The position numbers were made by a program, and so were the translations under genes. The notes under the pieces were generated by a model, which was not told the DNA's origin, did not search any database, and saw nothing but the letters and a program-made list of their open reading frames with translations. Below, piece after piece: positions 25,191 to 58,981 of a DNA stretch of 64,000 bases (positions are counted from its first letter, which is position 1; each line of letters opens with the position of its first letter). The stretch is from Onchocerca volvulus (lineage: Eukaryota; Nematoda; Chromadorea; Rhabditida; Onchocercidae), in the NCBI GenBank assembly GCA_000499405.2, contig HG738137.1:26217832-26281831 (forward strand), written 5' to 3'.

Positions 25191-27582
25191 AAAAAATAGT
25201 CCATTTTCCTCTGTCATTCCCAACTAATATCACCACCTAATACATTCATTATTTTACTAACAAATCTTACAACTTAACTTCAAACTTTCTCAAAGTTTTC
25301 ATTTAAAAGCATAATCTGTTGTTATGCAAACAATTTTCATGCCAACAGGAAATCCTTATTTTCGGAAATGAAATGAATTTTCTGGAATGAACAGATTGTA
25401 TGTAATGAATAGATTAGCATTAATCTTACATTACAATGCATATCATTGTTTCAAATGTTTTTGAATAAAGCATCAAATTTTATATTATGCTACTTTTTCA
25501 TTTACAGAGAAGCATTGATCTCTTGTATTCAAAGACAGTATTATCGATCCATTTAAGAATTTAGGACAATGATATTTTCAGGAAAAAGAGGAATAATGAT
25601 GATGAATAAGCAGATCGAGACAAACATTTCCCTAGATTTTTTAGCAGTCTTTATTTTCCATTTATTGTCCCTTCTTCGGTTGGCATGAATCGGATTGTCT
25701 TCATTTCAAAGAAAGTATTTAAGATTATAATGTCCACTATACATACCGCTGCAGAATTCAGATTTTATTTTGAATTTCTCTTTTTTCTCCGGCTATAACT
25801 CGATAGTTCATGGTTATAAATATCCTGTACAATGATATTTCCTTCCATTTGTCATAAGAAATTAATGCAAAATCATTCCGGACTATTAAAAACACTTCGA
25901 TTCGTTGTAACATTAAAAAAAAACACGACCACAAAGTAATAACTTCAAAATCTGTAAGAAAAAAGCGCTAACTGCAAAAAATCCCCACGTATTTCTTGTT
26001 TGCATCTGAAATATTCAGCGACAGCAGATAAGTTCCGATTTATACGATACAGACTGGAAACGATGCAAGTTGCACACCAGATTTTTTAAATTTGAATACC
26101 ACGATAAAAATTACCGAATAACTAATAATATATCACTATAAAAGCCGACAGATATAAAGAAAAGAAGACGGTAATTATATCAAGCTGATTCCAAGCTAAC
26201 ATGACATCTGTGTTTTAATCCTTGATCCCATCTAGTGCACCTGATAAATGATTCCATTTTTACATTATCAATATGTTACATGGATATAATTGACTTTGAT
26301 TGATTTGTTTTCAATATTTTTTAAAAATTTTCATGCTACTCTATTGTTCTTTATTATTTTATTCAAAATACAAAGCATACAGCACGAAATGAATATTCAT
26401 TTTTTTTTCAATTCTAAAATTAATTAGGCCAGCAAAAAGAAGAAAAGAAAAACTAAATATAGGCGTAATAAATATCAGAATCATTATTATTAACATCATT
26501 CTCATAAACATCAAATTATACAGTAGAACATTTACAACATGATAATCACATACAAGGGTTTTTTAAATTTTTCATTAAGTCAAGAAGAACTTAATTCTCA
26601 AGACTGAAGGATTTAAATATCAGATTGTTTACTTATAGTATGCAAAAAAAGAGTCTTTATTGCATAATATTATATTATAAAATAATTAATAATGGAAGTG
26701 AATGAAGTAATGTACAGTACAAGCCAAAATTACTCCAAAAAGTGAAAGAATGGACAAATTAATACTATTAATTGCTTATGGTTAATTTGAAATCCTAATT
26801 TAATTATTTAAAAAATAATTTTTAGCCAAAAAAATTTTTTTTCGAAATGTTTACAATAAAAACTTATGTCGGTTATCTCACTAAAAGACCTTTGACGATC
26901 CAAGGTTAGTTTCTTTTCCGATTTTTGGAAAATTTTCACTATCTCCACTTGTTTTTTTTTTTTCCCCAAATCTTATTAATTTATAACTTAAGTAGTAAAT
27001 CACCAGAAAAAAATCTCCCAATTCTTCACAGCTGTTACAACTTGACATGTGAAAGAACATTCCTTTGCGAAAATACCATTTTTAGTACTGTCAAAGAATA
27101 CCGGACTCAAACAGAAATGCCTTTAGGTATATTTAACTCAACCTAAAGACTTTTGAAGAGATCCTAAAGTTAAAAACAACAAATACAACCAAGCCTATTG
27201 TAAGCCCGAAAATCTTGAATTACAGAACAGTAAAAGATCTAATAAAGCGAAAAAATTCACGCTGACCGGAGTTCTCATATGATAAGATCGATAAAAAGGA
27301 ATTAACCAATATATCAACAGAAATCATAGAGATATATAATTAGCATGAAATTTAATCGCTTAAGTTCGAAGCACCATCAAGCATTATCATTTGACGTTTA
27401 ATTATTCATGTCCTTTAAAAGTACTAAAAATCTAAGATCTTAATCCAGAATTAGATGACAATTATCTAAAACCCTGATTACACAATTAATGGCGTATTCC
27501 CAACACATGTAACCTTGATTTAAGATCTGGACAAAATTACAACTTCATATAATAGAATTATCGAAAAAAATTTTTTGGGACA
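25189..27582. other. Intergenic DNA between convergent flp-19 and abl-1
   Basis: The left part follows the flp-19 3' end and the right part (about 27590-27729) should be abl-1 3' UTR. No exon chain is visible. A frame at 26925-27146 was considered and set aside. Confidence 0.5.
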
Positions 27583-27588
27583 TTTATT
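27583..27588 (-). terminator. abl-1: Candidate polyadenylation signal of abl-1
   Basis: AATAAA on the minus strand lies about 140 nt past the abl-1 stop codon. It is the nearest canonical signal I noticed; the cleavage site was not determined. Confidence 0.4.
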
Positions 27589-27729
27589 AAAACTAAAGCG
27601 GCATAATTAAGATTCCTAAAAAGTTTGCAGCAAGTGTATACAAGAAGAAGGCCTTAAAGAACAAATACCTGAAGGAATAAACGGGGAAAGAGAAGAAAAT
27701 CAACAACAAAGCTAGCAGGTAAATAAGAA

Positions 27730-49085
<21,356 letters not shown>

Positions 49086-51552
49086 TAGTTATTCGTTCAT
49101 TATTTTCTTTAATAACCATCATCTTTGTAGAACATTTTTATACTTGTTGATTTCTACTGCTGCAAATAAGGTATTGTTATTAGTTGAGAAAAACTTTCAA
49201 ATATTTTTCGCCAGCGAGACTTGTATAATGATAAGAAATATAACAATGACAGCAATAACTATCATCAACGTAATGCATCGAAAGAACTATATAATATCTC
49301 ATAATATTACAGAAATCGTTATTGTATCATAAAATGTCTGCGACATTAATGTCTGCGACATTAAAAAAAAAAAAAAGAAAATGTGACAAGAAAAGCAATA
49401 ACTGAGTAGATGTTGACATATAATGCTACTGCCTTGATGGCATGTAGTGTAACGAGAGGAATTTCTAGTTATCATTGTACGAACAATGTGATTTGTCACA
49501 TTTAATTTCAATCAACAAACTTTAAACAATCAGTGACGTAGAATGAAATGAACCATTTCATGCTTTTAACCATTTCTTTGTTAAAAATTTGATTAAAATA
49601 ATTGTCGAATGAATTTTCTCGAAAAGATAGTAAAAAAATTATAAGCCTATTTATTCCTTTTTCTTTTGTCTTTTACTATCAACAATAAGTTTCATGAAAT
49701 TCTAGGGAATCAGTGTCTCACTGTTATGTTCTAAAATTTGATCGTAAGTATTATTAAAACTTCTGCAAAAACTATTCAAAACAAAAAAAAAAAAAAAAAA
49801 AAAAACTGTACTTTTAAAATTGGAACTTTCAGGCTTAATAATCTCTTCCATTTTGAATATATATAATATATATTTGTATATGCTCAAATTAAATCAATCG
49901 AAAACTTACGTGAAAAAAAAAAAAGATGTCTTCAATCTCTATCAGAATACATCATCAATTGATGTAATTCAGCCAAACAAAAACAAAAACAAAAAAAAAA
50001 GAAGGAATGTCATACATTGACTTCGAGTATTAAAATAATAAAAAATTGAAATTTATGTAAACATTCCGTAATATATGTAAATGAAGTGCCCATATTATGA
50101 AATAGGAAGTTTGATGTACACAAATATATATACCACTTCCGTGTAACTGTATTTTCCTGAATATCTCAATAATACTTTTTGTTTTTCCTCCGATATAAGA
50201 TAATAAGAAGAAAAAGAATGTAACAAAAAAATGACAGTTAAATAATCGAATATTTGTAATAAAAGTAATATTACAAATAACTACATATTTAAATTATATA
50301 TTTTATAAAAACTACGCCTCGCATAGGCCACTCCAGCTAGTCTATATAAATAAAAATATAAATGTTCATTTGTTCAAAATCTTAAATCTCTTAAACACAT
50401 CTTAATTTCCAAAAGTTCTTTAACACACGCCTATTCGAATGCAACGTTGCATCAAAATTTCAAATCAATCGGAAGAAAATTTTGAAACGTTATGTAGAAA
50501 TGAACAATTGTGAGGATTCATGAAGGATAATAATTTGCGGGAATAGATTCCATGAAACGATTTATTGATCGATTTTGCGAATCTGATTAATTTGCATGTT
50601 CTAATAGGTAGGTACTACGGAAAAACATGGATTGCTACTTGATATAATGAGTGCCAATTGCAACCTTTTCTATTTTATTTCTGATGAGAAATTGTAAAGA
50701 TCGGATCATTCGGTCATTCGATGGACATCACGAATGTGATTGTCCATCTCTCCCTCAATAAGTTTCATTCATTCAACATATACCTATCATTTTCATCATT
50801 TTTGTTACACACAAAACAATTTAACAAAAAAAAAAAAAAAGACATTTTTGATAAATATGATTATAACTCATTTATTCTCAAAAAAAAAGAAACAAAATAT
50901 TTTCTTTGAGAAATAGCTGCTGGTCTGTTGGTCTGAATAATGAATAGAAGAAATGAACAAAAAACAGATACTGGCTTTTTCCCCTAAAATTTAGGCCGTA
51001 AAAAAATTAAAATTACCAGCCATCTTTCGAATCGGTTTTCCAACTACTTTCATGTATTTGTCTTTAAGAATTTCAAAGAAAAAGGTAAATTGATAAAAAA
51101 AAAAAAAAAAGAGATGAAAAATTGAACGAAATATATATGGTAAGAAGAAATGAGAAGCGAACGAGAAAGAGAAAAGAGTGGTTGGAAAAAAAAAACTTTT
51201 CTTTTTCTATTCTCTCTCTCTTTTTCATTTTTTTTTTTAAATAATAAATTTTGTCTTTTTGCATAACCTATAATTTTATCAAAATATACGAAAAAGCTCG
51301 TCAAAATGACAATTTTAAATAATCAACACAAAAAAAAGAAAAAGAAGAATAAAATATACAGATGGTAAATAATATTGCAGGCAATTAAAAAAAAGAAAGA
51401 AAGTAGATGAAAAAAAACTATACGAACCGATCAATTTTACATTCTTAGCATTTTAAGTGAATTTGGAAATGAGCGAAACAAAAAAAAGAAAAAAGAAACA
51501 ATAAAATGATGAGAATTTACGGAATAGAAACAATCGGAAAATGTCATATTTC

Positions 51553-51678
51553 AAGAATTTCTACAATACTATGATAAATGATATTTTAATAATTAAGAAT
51601 TTCTACAATACTATGATAAATGATATTTTAATAATTAAGAATTTCTACAATACTATGATAAATGATATTTTAATAATT
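51553..51678 (+). repeat. 42-bp tandem repeat, three perfect copies
   Basis: The unit begins aagaatttctacaatactat and recurs at 51553, 51595 and 51637 without visible mismatch. Three perfect copies suggest recent expansion. Confidence 0.95.
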
Positions 51679-52219
51679 AATAGAACATAAGTTATGCCAT
51701 TTGAACAATTCGGTTCTTTTGGAAGTGATTTCTAGTGATCATCTATAAATAACAAATTGCTTAATTATTCCCTATTATTACAGTTAAATGCTTCTTTCTT
51801 CGACATAGCTCACCAGATGTTCCAAACTTTGAATTTCTATTGCCGAATGAAGAATTTTTCTAGCAATGAAAGTTGAGGCTACGACTATTTGCAAAGCATT
51901 TCTTCTCAATGAATCACTAAATATTCCGGATCCGAGCAATTAATGAGGCAATAATATCCTAGAATTTAACATTATGGAAGCAATAATACTCTTCAACTAC
52001 CCATTCTAAATTTATTTACTCTTGCTATCATCATCTATTTTCTTTGCTTAAACGATCTGTTATATCGACAACTATTTGATCGATGAAGGATGTGCTCTTA
52101 ATTTGACCTGCCAAGCTTCATTTCATACGACGACGATATATGAAGTACATTTTGGATCAACTGAGAAATCTTCAATCGAATAATTTATTTCAAATTTCTG
52201 TCTGTTCCATAGCAAATCA

Positions 52220-52315
52220 ATAAAGACTTATTAATAAATATTGATAAACAAATAAATAAAGATAAATATTGATAAATAAATAAATAAAGACTTATCAATA
52301 AAGACAATAAAGACT
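52220..52315 (+). repeat. AATAAA/GATAAA simple repeat
   Basis: Irregular tandem words (aataaata, gataaata, aataaagac) alternate across about 95 bp. Low-complexity DNA without coding signal. Confidence 0.7.
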
Positions 52316-53193
52316 CGTACTCCTTTTTAGCTGTACAACAACAACAATTTCGGCATTCTGATTAAAATCATTTATTCGATTAATCGAGTTTATATTTTAA
52401 AGTATCATAAAGCCCATCTGAATCGGTAATAAATCTTAATCCTCTGAAATGATATATTATGATAAAATTGATCGAAATTTTGAAAAAAAAAAAAACAAAA
52501 CAAAAGTAAAAGTGAAATTTAGAAAAAAGAAAAAATGTTGGAAAAACAAATAAAGGAGAAAAAAAATGATAATAACGAAATATATTCTCTCTTTCTTTTT
52601 TTCGATATGAAAATACTCGTACGAAATCAATTTGATAAAATCGATAATAAAATGATAATCAGAGACATAATATTTATAAAAGTTTATTTCATGGCTGCAA
52701 ATACCTCAGAACTTCATTATCGAATTTAAAATTAAAAATTGGATTTAAAATAATCAGTAAAAGATAAATTTAAAAAATATTATTTAAGGCTATTTCATTT
52801 GAAATTTAAGCTCCATTTATTTATTATACAAGAGATAAAATGTAGAAAACAACTTACTTATATAGCTTTTGATCTTATCCTAAGCTAAGCGCTTCGTTTA
52901 ATGACAGTAACAATAATAACCAATAATTATAGCAATTCAAAAAATAAAAAAGAATTTTCGAGAAATTTCAGAGAAATAAGAATAAAAATTTTATACATTT
53001 ATAAGCATTTAAAATAAGAAACGCTAAGAAAAAGATAGCACTAACCAATTAATAGCATACTGATTAAAATGTCATGAAAAATCGATAAATAAATAATTTT
53101 ATCGTTCCTTAATTTTAGGATTTATTTAGAACATATTCTTTGGCCTTAAAATATTGCTATGAATTAATTAGATAAAAGAGATATAACATTTGT

Positions 53194-53785
53194 TTAAAAT
53201 AAATAATCTCTCCGTTCATCATTTAAATTTATAATTCTTTCCATACATTTTCTCGCTTCCGTTTTATCGTCTTTCCTTCGCACTAATCTTTGAGCAAGAA
53301 TTTGAGCTTCTCTTATATGATATATGCTAATTCTCGTTTTCCGAGTGAAATAAGCTATGTTTAAGATCACTTTGACGATAAATCAAGTTTGATAATTCTA
53401 CTATCAATTCATCTCAATATATAATGACAATGATAACTTTCTGATCTATTTAATGATATAATCTTATAGCTTTTCTTCTAAACTTTATTATGAATCGAAC
53501 ATATTAATTAAATAAATTAATAATAGAATTATAAAATTTATTTAATTAAAAATTGAGAAAAAAAAGTTACTGATTCATCAAATCCAAATATTTCTCGTAA
53601 TTTCTTCAAAAAATTGAAAATTAATAATTTTTACTATTTGCTCTTCTCGTAATGAAATTCGCAAATGTATTAAATACATTCGAAGGCTTGTCGAACCGGA
53701 TCTCTTCCTTCAAATTTCTCCTACGATTATGTGCGAAATGATATTGAGAACTCTTCTGAAAATATTGCTGCATTTTTCGTGACAT
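53194..53785 (-). CDS. Possible two-exon gene for a 103-residue basic helical protein
   Basis: Exon 53785-53635 and exon 53354-53194 join across a 280-nt GTAAAA..CATAG intron in matching phase and end in TAA. A TTCTTAG acceptor ends one base before the ATG, as is common for nematode trans-spliced genes. The translation is rich in Arg/Lys/Glu and unlike that of the surrounding AT-rich DNA. It starts MSRKMQQYFQKSS; its second half includes REAQILAQRLVRRKDDKTEA and ends NDERRDYLF. I see no signal peptide or membrane segment and do not recognise a family. The case rests on phase match, splice context and residue composition. A chance open frame or a piece of a decayed gene is possible. Confidence 0.35.
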
Positions 53786-53786
53786 C

Positions 53787-56700
53787 CTAAGAATAACTGA
53801 TCATTCATCTTTTTATTCAGGAAAAATTAAAACTGGAATTAAATTCTAAAAGAAAAAAAAAAAAAAATGGAACTCTTTAATTGTGACCAATATCTCTCTT
53901 CGTGTTAGATCGTCTTACTGACTCATTTTTGCGCAAAATTTTACAAAGATTATAATTACATTGGTAATCTATTTTAATTACAGCGAAAATTTAGAAAAAA
54001 AAAAAAAAGAGACTGAGACTTACCAAATATATAAGCATATGCAAATTAAAAAAAAAAAAAATTTGATTCTTATCTGTAATATCTTCAGAAAAAGAGGGAA
54101 AAAAAGTTATAAATCGATGGATAATTTGAGAAAATCTAAAAATTTCAAAATATAACAAATAAGTAAGACTATTACATAAAAAAACTGTTGAAATTTTCAC
54201 CCAAACTTGTAATGATTCTCAAGAAAAAGGAAAAAAAAAATTTCTCGATCAATTTTTTTTTTTCTTTTTTTCATCTTGGCTATATTTTCGAGCTGTGCTT
54301 TGGTATCAAATTCTTTGATAATTGGCCATATTTTCATTGAGGCAAAAACTATAAATTTCCTTCGCCAAATGACCTTGATGTTAAATACAATATATTCCAC
54401 AAAGATCATTCCATTCTTTATCGATAATTTCTAAGAAAGAGAGAAAGAGAGAGAAGAAGAAAGAAAGAAGAAGAGAGAGAGAAAGAGAGAGTTTTTGTTA
54501 TTTTTGTAATTTGTTATTTCAATCTGTTCATCTTATTTGGCGAATATTTGGGCTTATATTTTTTTAATCTATAACAATTAAACAATACTAAAACGAGATG
54601 TCATTAATCAAAGTAAATAAAAGAAGTGAATTTTTTTAATGCTTAAAGAATTTATAAAAATTGCATTTAAGACAATGAACTCATTGATGACCTCTTACAG
54701 ATCCTGAAGAAGTTTGACAAATATGGCTAACTTCCATCATTTGTCAATCTATTCAAAAGACTAAAAAAAAATTGCCAGAACGAATTTCCAAAATATTGAA
54801 AGATAAGCGTTGTGTTGTTTGACCTCCAAAAATAATACAGCATTTAATGTAAAGATTAGAAGCTCGATGAATCAATGAAATTTCGAATCAGTTCAAATGA
54901 TTGAAAAATAAAATGAAGAAGTTATCCAGGTGAATGAAATTACTGAAAGTAATGAGAAACTTCTTTTGTTCCAACACACAGCAATCTTTAAAAAAAAAAA
55001 AAAACCATAAATATAAATTAATTAAATATAATGCGAAAATAATTTAATGGACTAAGTAATTTTTCATTGCATCCGATAAAATCATTGAAAAAAAAAATTC
55101 TAAAAACTTGAATAATGTCAAAATCTAAAGCAATAAGAACATATCAAAGTTGCAAAAAGAATTATTAGAATTATTATCAGAGAAGAAAGGATTACGACAA
55201 ATATGCGTAAAAACAATAATAAACCCGTGAAAATTTTTTAAATAACTATACAAGTAATCTGATAGTTGAAGAATTCTATTATCACTTATCAGATTTAATC
55301 TTTGTTAAATATATCAAACAAATGTTCACTCACATTATATGGATGTTAACCATTACGACAAATATTACCCTTCTACATTTCGATGACATGTAAAGCAGCT
55401 GTTGTAATTGTTTCAGATGATGGTTGTTGTAGAAGTTGAACAAAATTGGTTTAAAGAAAAAAATTTGAAAAATTTTCGGATTCGCGCGTTAATCGCTACA
55501 TTTTCATTCTTTTCTTGTACGTCTATTAAGGCATTTTTAAAACAATTAATCAAGAATAGCATTTTAAACAAATGAACAAAAGGAAAATTTCACATCCACA
55601 TACACACATATATACACAAATACATAACGACAATTTAGCAAGTTAAACACATCAAACAGGTGTCCGTCAAGTTTCAACATATGTATGCATAAATAAACGC
55701 GAGTGAATGTCTGTGCATATTACGATCTTCGATTACATTAAAAAAAAAAAAAAAAAATTCAATTATTCGATTATGACCAAAAACGAATATTATAAATGAT
55801 TCTCACAAAAAGGCCAAAGCAATACATAAAATAAATGAGATGTAAATAAATTACTTGAACAATGGATGGAACTAAAACTTATTACTTCTTCATCTCAGTA
55901 TATTTCATCACGATATTGATCAAAATTCATTAAATGAATAATGTGAATGCAAGAAAAATACAAATAAAAGTATGTTTTTCTTTATGAAACAAATAAGCTA
56001 AGAGAAAATGAAGGAAAAAAGAAACAAATGATATCACAAGAATTATTAGTCCAATAATTATTCAGAAAATAATTATTATTCCTGGGAAGGAATATAAATT
56101 GATATATTCATCTACCAAATGATCCTACTTATTATTTGATTATTGTAATCATGAAATTTTTGAATAAACCCATCCTATTCATCCATCCAATAATAGAATA
56201 CAATAAGGAAAAGAAAAATGAAATATTAATGTATTTTAACCTAAATTTATTTCACTATATACGTCTTTATATTACTTATTTCAGAATCAAAATTCGCTAC
56301 CAAATGCGATAATAAAGTTGACAAAATTTTAGCAAAAAATATTTTTTTGAAGTCGAAGAAAGATGTCGAATGATACTGGCATCTGAATATTTTCAGTTTT
56401 CTTAGGAATAAATGCTTTCATCCTCGCTTCGGTCATAACTTTATAGTACATTTAAAAGTATGATGTATTAGAATCTAACATTTCTTGATCGCTAAGATTT
56501 ACACATCGATTCTATACTTTTCAATGATATGGCCTTTTTTCGCTTACTCATAGGTTAAAGAAAAATTTCGGAAAGATTTCCCGACGATTTCATTCTTTGC
56601 CCTATAAAATACTGAAGCATTAATTAAAGCTTAGTATACCAGACTATAAATAATTCCCTCCATTATATAGTATCAAACAAATTGATAAGAAATAAGTGGT

Positions 56701-57077
56701 ATCAGAAAAACCTGAAAACAACGATATACGAAAAAATGCTATCCGACAAGATATTAAAGCATGTTGTCAATAAAACGATGCAAATATAAGAGAAAGATAA
56801 GTGGATGACGGAAAATGTCGCTGACTAATTAAACAAATAATAAAAGCTTATCATTCCCGACAAATCTTGCACATTTATAAGAAATAAAAGATTGATTCTG
56901 GGAAGAAATGTTTGAAGAAGCGACAATATCGATCATTTTCCATCTCCATCCTTATATGCATACGACAAAAGAGCAAACAAAAACCAGAATCCAATTCACG
57001 CAAACATATCAAGCAATGATAACAGTGTTTCTGGAGATTTTCTTCCCTCCTCGCATTTTAAAAATATTTAAATTTAT
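53787..57077. other. AT-rich intergenic DNA left of the cyclin H element
   Basis: It holds a GA-rich simple repeat at 54434-54491 and many A/T runs. A block at 55370-55560 is open on both strands but has no acceptable splice context in the more protein-like frame. Nothing else stands out. Confidence 0.45.
54434..54491 (+). repeat. GA/GAA-rich simple repeat
   Basis: About 58 bp of nearly uninterrupted purines in GAGA, AAAG and AAGA units. Confidence 0.9.
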
Positions 57078-57467
57078 CATCGAAATTGACTCCCATTATC
57101 GAAAAAATCCGAAAGATGACTTATAAGCAAGGAGTGCTAAAAGTCAAAGAGCGCGAAGATAGTTTCAAATGGACCAACATGCCGATAAACATGTTTGCCA
57201 CAAAAGGAGAAACATGTTTACAAACAAAAGATGAATATGTTTGCCGCCAAAATGCTCAGATAAACAGATAAACAAAGCGAAGTCAACTAATCACGAGGTG
57301 ACACGTTAGAGATCAACAGAAGAGGAGAATTAAAAGGTTCGGATTTTGAGCATTCTACAAGAGTTTTTTGCAACACTGAGCAACAGTTCGGAGTTTTCCA
57401 CCGATTCCTCAATCCAATCAAACTATAAACTGAATTATACAAGCACTAGCAGATCTTTTCCCCAACA
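57078..57467 (+). repeat. 5' LTR of the cyclin H element (shortened)
   Basis: It shares with the 3' copy the block aatccgaaagatgacttata at 57106, repeated aaacatgttt words, the aaaaggttcggatttt block at 57332 and the end CCAACA. It is about 265 bp shorter than the 3' copy and lacks most of that copy's right half. Confidence 0.8.
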
Positions 57468-57472
57468 AATTT

Positions 57473-57490
57473 TGGTGCCATGAGCCGTGA
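57473..57490 (+). promoter_or_regulatory. Candidate primer-binding site
   Basis: TGGTGCCATGAGCCGTG begins 5 nt after the 5' LTR. Its TGG start complements a tRNA CCA end. The tRNA was not identified. Confidence 0.55.
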
Positions 57491-57559
57491 AAGTTCATCC
57501 CGATTTCTCCGGAAAAGAAAATTTTCCATTTAATAATATTAAATTTCCTCGGGCTTTTA

Positions 57560-58410
57560 ATGTTTTCAACTAGTACTCAAAAAAAAGTAATAGAGATTTT
57601 CGTCGCAATTTAAGGAAAGTAGCAAATAAAAAATTCCGAACAAAATATATAATGGTGGTTGATACTAACGAAGAAGATATATTTTTGACACCCGAGGAAA
57701 ACGCACTACTGAAAAATATTATTACAGAAATTGGTATTAGATTTGCGGAGATTCCCGTCCTACAATATGGCCATCAACTTGTTGGACAGTATTTGCATAT
57801 TTTAAACAATTCTTTTTATGTCACTCAACAATGGAATACTCACCGAAAAATGTGATGATGTCCTGCTTTTATTTGGGTGCTAAAATTGACGAATTCAATG
57901 TATCCATCGATGAATTTGTTATAAATCTAAAGTCCGACATTACTAAATCAAATTCCGAAACGATTTCTTCATTCGAACCGCAAATAATATTGAAATTATG
58001 GTATCAACTAACGATACATTTACCAAACATTTCGTCCATTCGAAGGACACTTAATCGAAATGAAAAAAAGTTCATTGTGAAGTTTCGATTTGGAGAAATG
58101 CGATCACATGCTAAAGATTTTTTCAAGAAAGTATTATTCGGTGATGTTATTCTTTTCTATCCGCCAGCACAAATTGCACTTACTGTTTTAAAATATGCCC
58201 TACATATGCTAGATAAAACAAATGATTTGCTGAAAGATCAGTTACTAAATAAAATGCTCGGAATCAATGGAAGTCGCAAAGCGACAATGTTTTAATATGC
58301 GAAAAATTGATTGCCCTATTCGACAAAAAATAGTACAGTGCATTTCTAATAGTTGTAAGCCCACAGTACTCGAAACAAATGAAGCTTTGCAAAATCACAT
58401 GGAACGTTAA
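57560..58410 (+). pseudogene. cyh-1: Cyclin H retrocopy, intronless and frameshifted
   Basis: Cyclin H is the regulatory partner of CDK7 in the CDK-activating kinase and TFIIH. Cyclin H-like sequence runs without introns through at least three frame changes. The start MFSTSTQKK at 57560 is in one frame. NRDFRRNLRKVANKKFR through LTPEENALL to HILNNSFYVTQQ (57589-57833) is in a second. MEYSPKNVMMSCFYLGAKID through FNVSIDEF and YPPAQIALTVLKYAL (57831-58277) is in a third. A tail MRKIDCPIRQKIVQC to ALQNHMER and TAA (to 58410) returns to the second frame. The first break is at an 8-A run (57579-57586), the second just before 57831, the third near 58270-58280. The first two behave as single-base losses. 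Length (about 283 codons) is near that of cyclin H (human about 323). No complete product can be made in this assembly. A true gene with assembly indels is the alternative. Confidence 0.8.
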
Positions 58411-58589
58411 GTAAACAGTTTTCCTGAACTGGGACAAAAATTATTCACTTTTGATTTCTAGTCTCTAACTAGAAAATTCTAATTCGAATATTGCTTTTTC
58501 TGATGATGATTGATTTCTTATATATTCAATTTGGTGATGTAAGTCAATTTGATTATCGATATTTTAAAATTGTTTACATATTTTTAATC

Positions 58590-58595
58590 AATAAA
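58590..58595 (+). terminator. AATAAA downstream of the cyclin H copy
   Basis: A canonical polyadenylation signal lies about 180 nt after the cyclin H stop. No poly(A) tail follows; pol-like sequence does. Confidence 0.5.
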
Positions 58596-58617
58596 AAGAA
58601 ATGAATATTTAGCCAAT

Positions 58618-58800
58618 TTCAGAGAACGGACTCAAAAGGAACATACTTCTCTGAAAAACGCGGAGATAAGGCTATCATATGAAAAAGAAATTGTCTAGAA
58701 AATGAACGAGAAGTTTCCCGTGGTATGTGGGAACTAGCGGAAATAAGGAAGATTAAAAAAAGGAAGAGATGGAGAAGCAAGAAAAGTCTTAGAATTGCCA
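58618..58800 (+). pseudogene. C-terminal pol remnant of the BEL/Pao element
   Basis: In one frame around 58701-58799 the translation contains EVSRGMWELAEIRKI followed by a basic stretch and a stop. The R-G-M-W-x-L-A-x-I pattern resembles the conserved domain at the end of BEL/Pao polyproteins. Stops upstream show decay. It lies directly before the 3' LTR, where the end of pol is expected. Confidence 0.55.
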
Positions 58801-58981
58801 CACGAAAGACCTCTCAATAAACATATGCTGTATCTTCTAAAAATTTAGTCAACAAAGTATGAGAAATCAATGCCAAAATTCGAGCAAAAAAAACTTATCG
58901 CTCTGTGAACCAGAAGTGCTATCGAATTCAAGCAGAAATAAGCTACCTTTCGCTATAGTTCCCAATAAATCCTTCTGAAGG

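Larger units (their letters stand above)
49086..53193. other. AT-rich DNA upstream of abl-1
   Basis: The first few hundred bases should hold the abl-1 promoter and 5' UTR; no motif is decisive. Also present are a 42-bp triple tandem repeat (51553-51678), an AATAAA-rich simple stretch (about 52220-52315) and an interspersed-repeat-like block (50300-50520). A short open block at 51780-51925 on the minus strand is discussed in the findings. Confidence 0.45.

Noticed and set aside
26925..27146. Plus-strand frame with a TTCTTCACAG acceptor and a Cys-containing segment
   Set aside because: No partner exon with matching phase, and the first part is low-complexity phenylalanine from a T run.
55370..55580. 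Minus-strand frame reading NFVQLLQQPSSETITT, armadillo-like, and an opposing plus-strand ATG frame after TTTCAG
   Set aside because: The minus frame has a stop immediately upstream and no acceptor; the plus frame has an AT-biased translation. Neither could be joined to another exon.
58619..58801. 60-codon minus-strand frame, leucine-rich
   Set aside because: It is the antisense shadow of the pol tail read on the plus strand.
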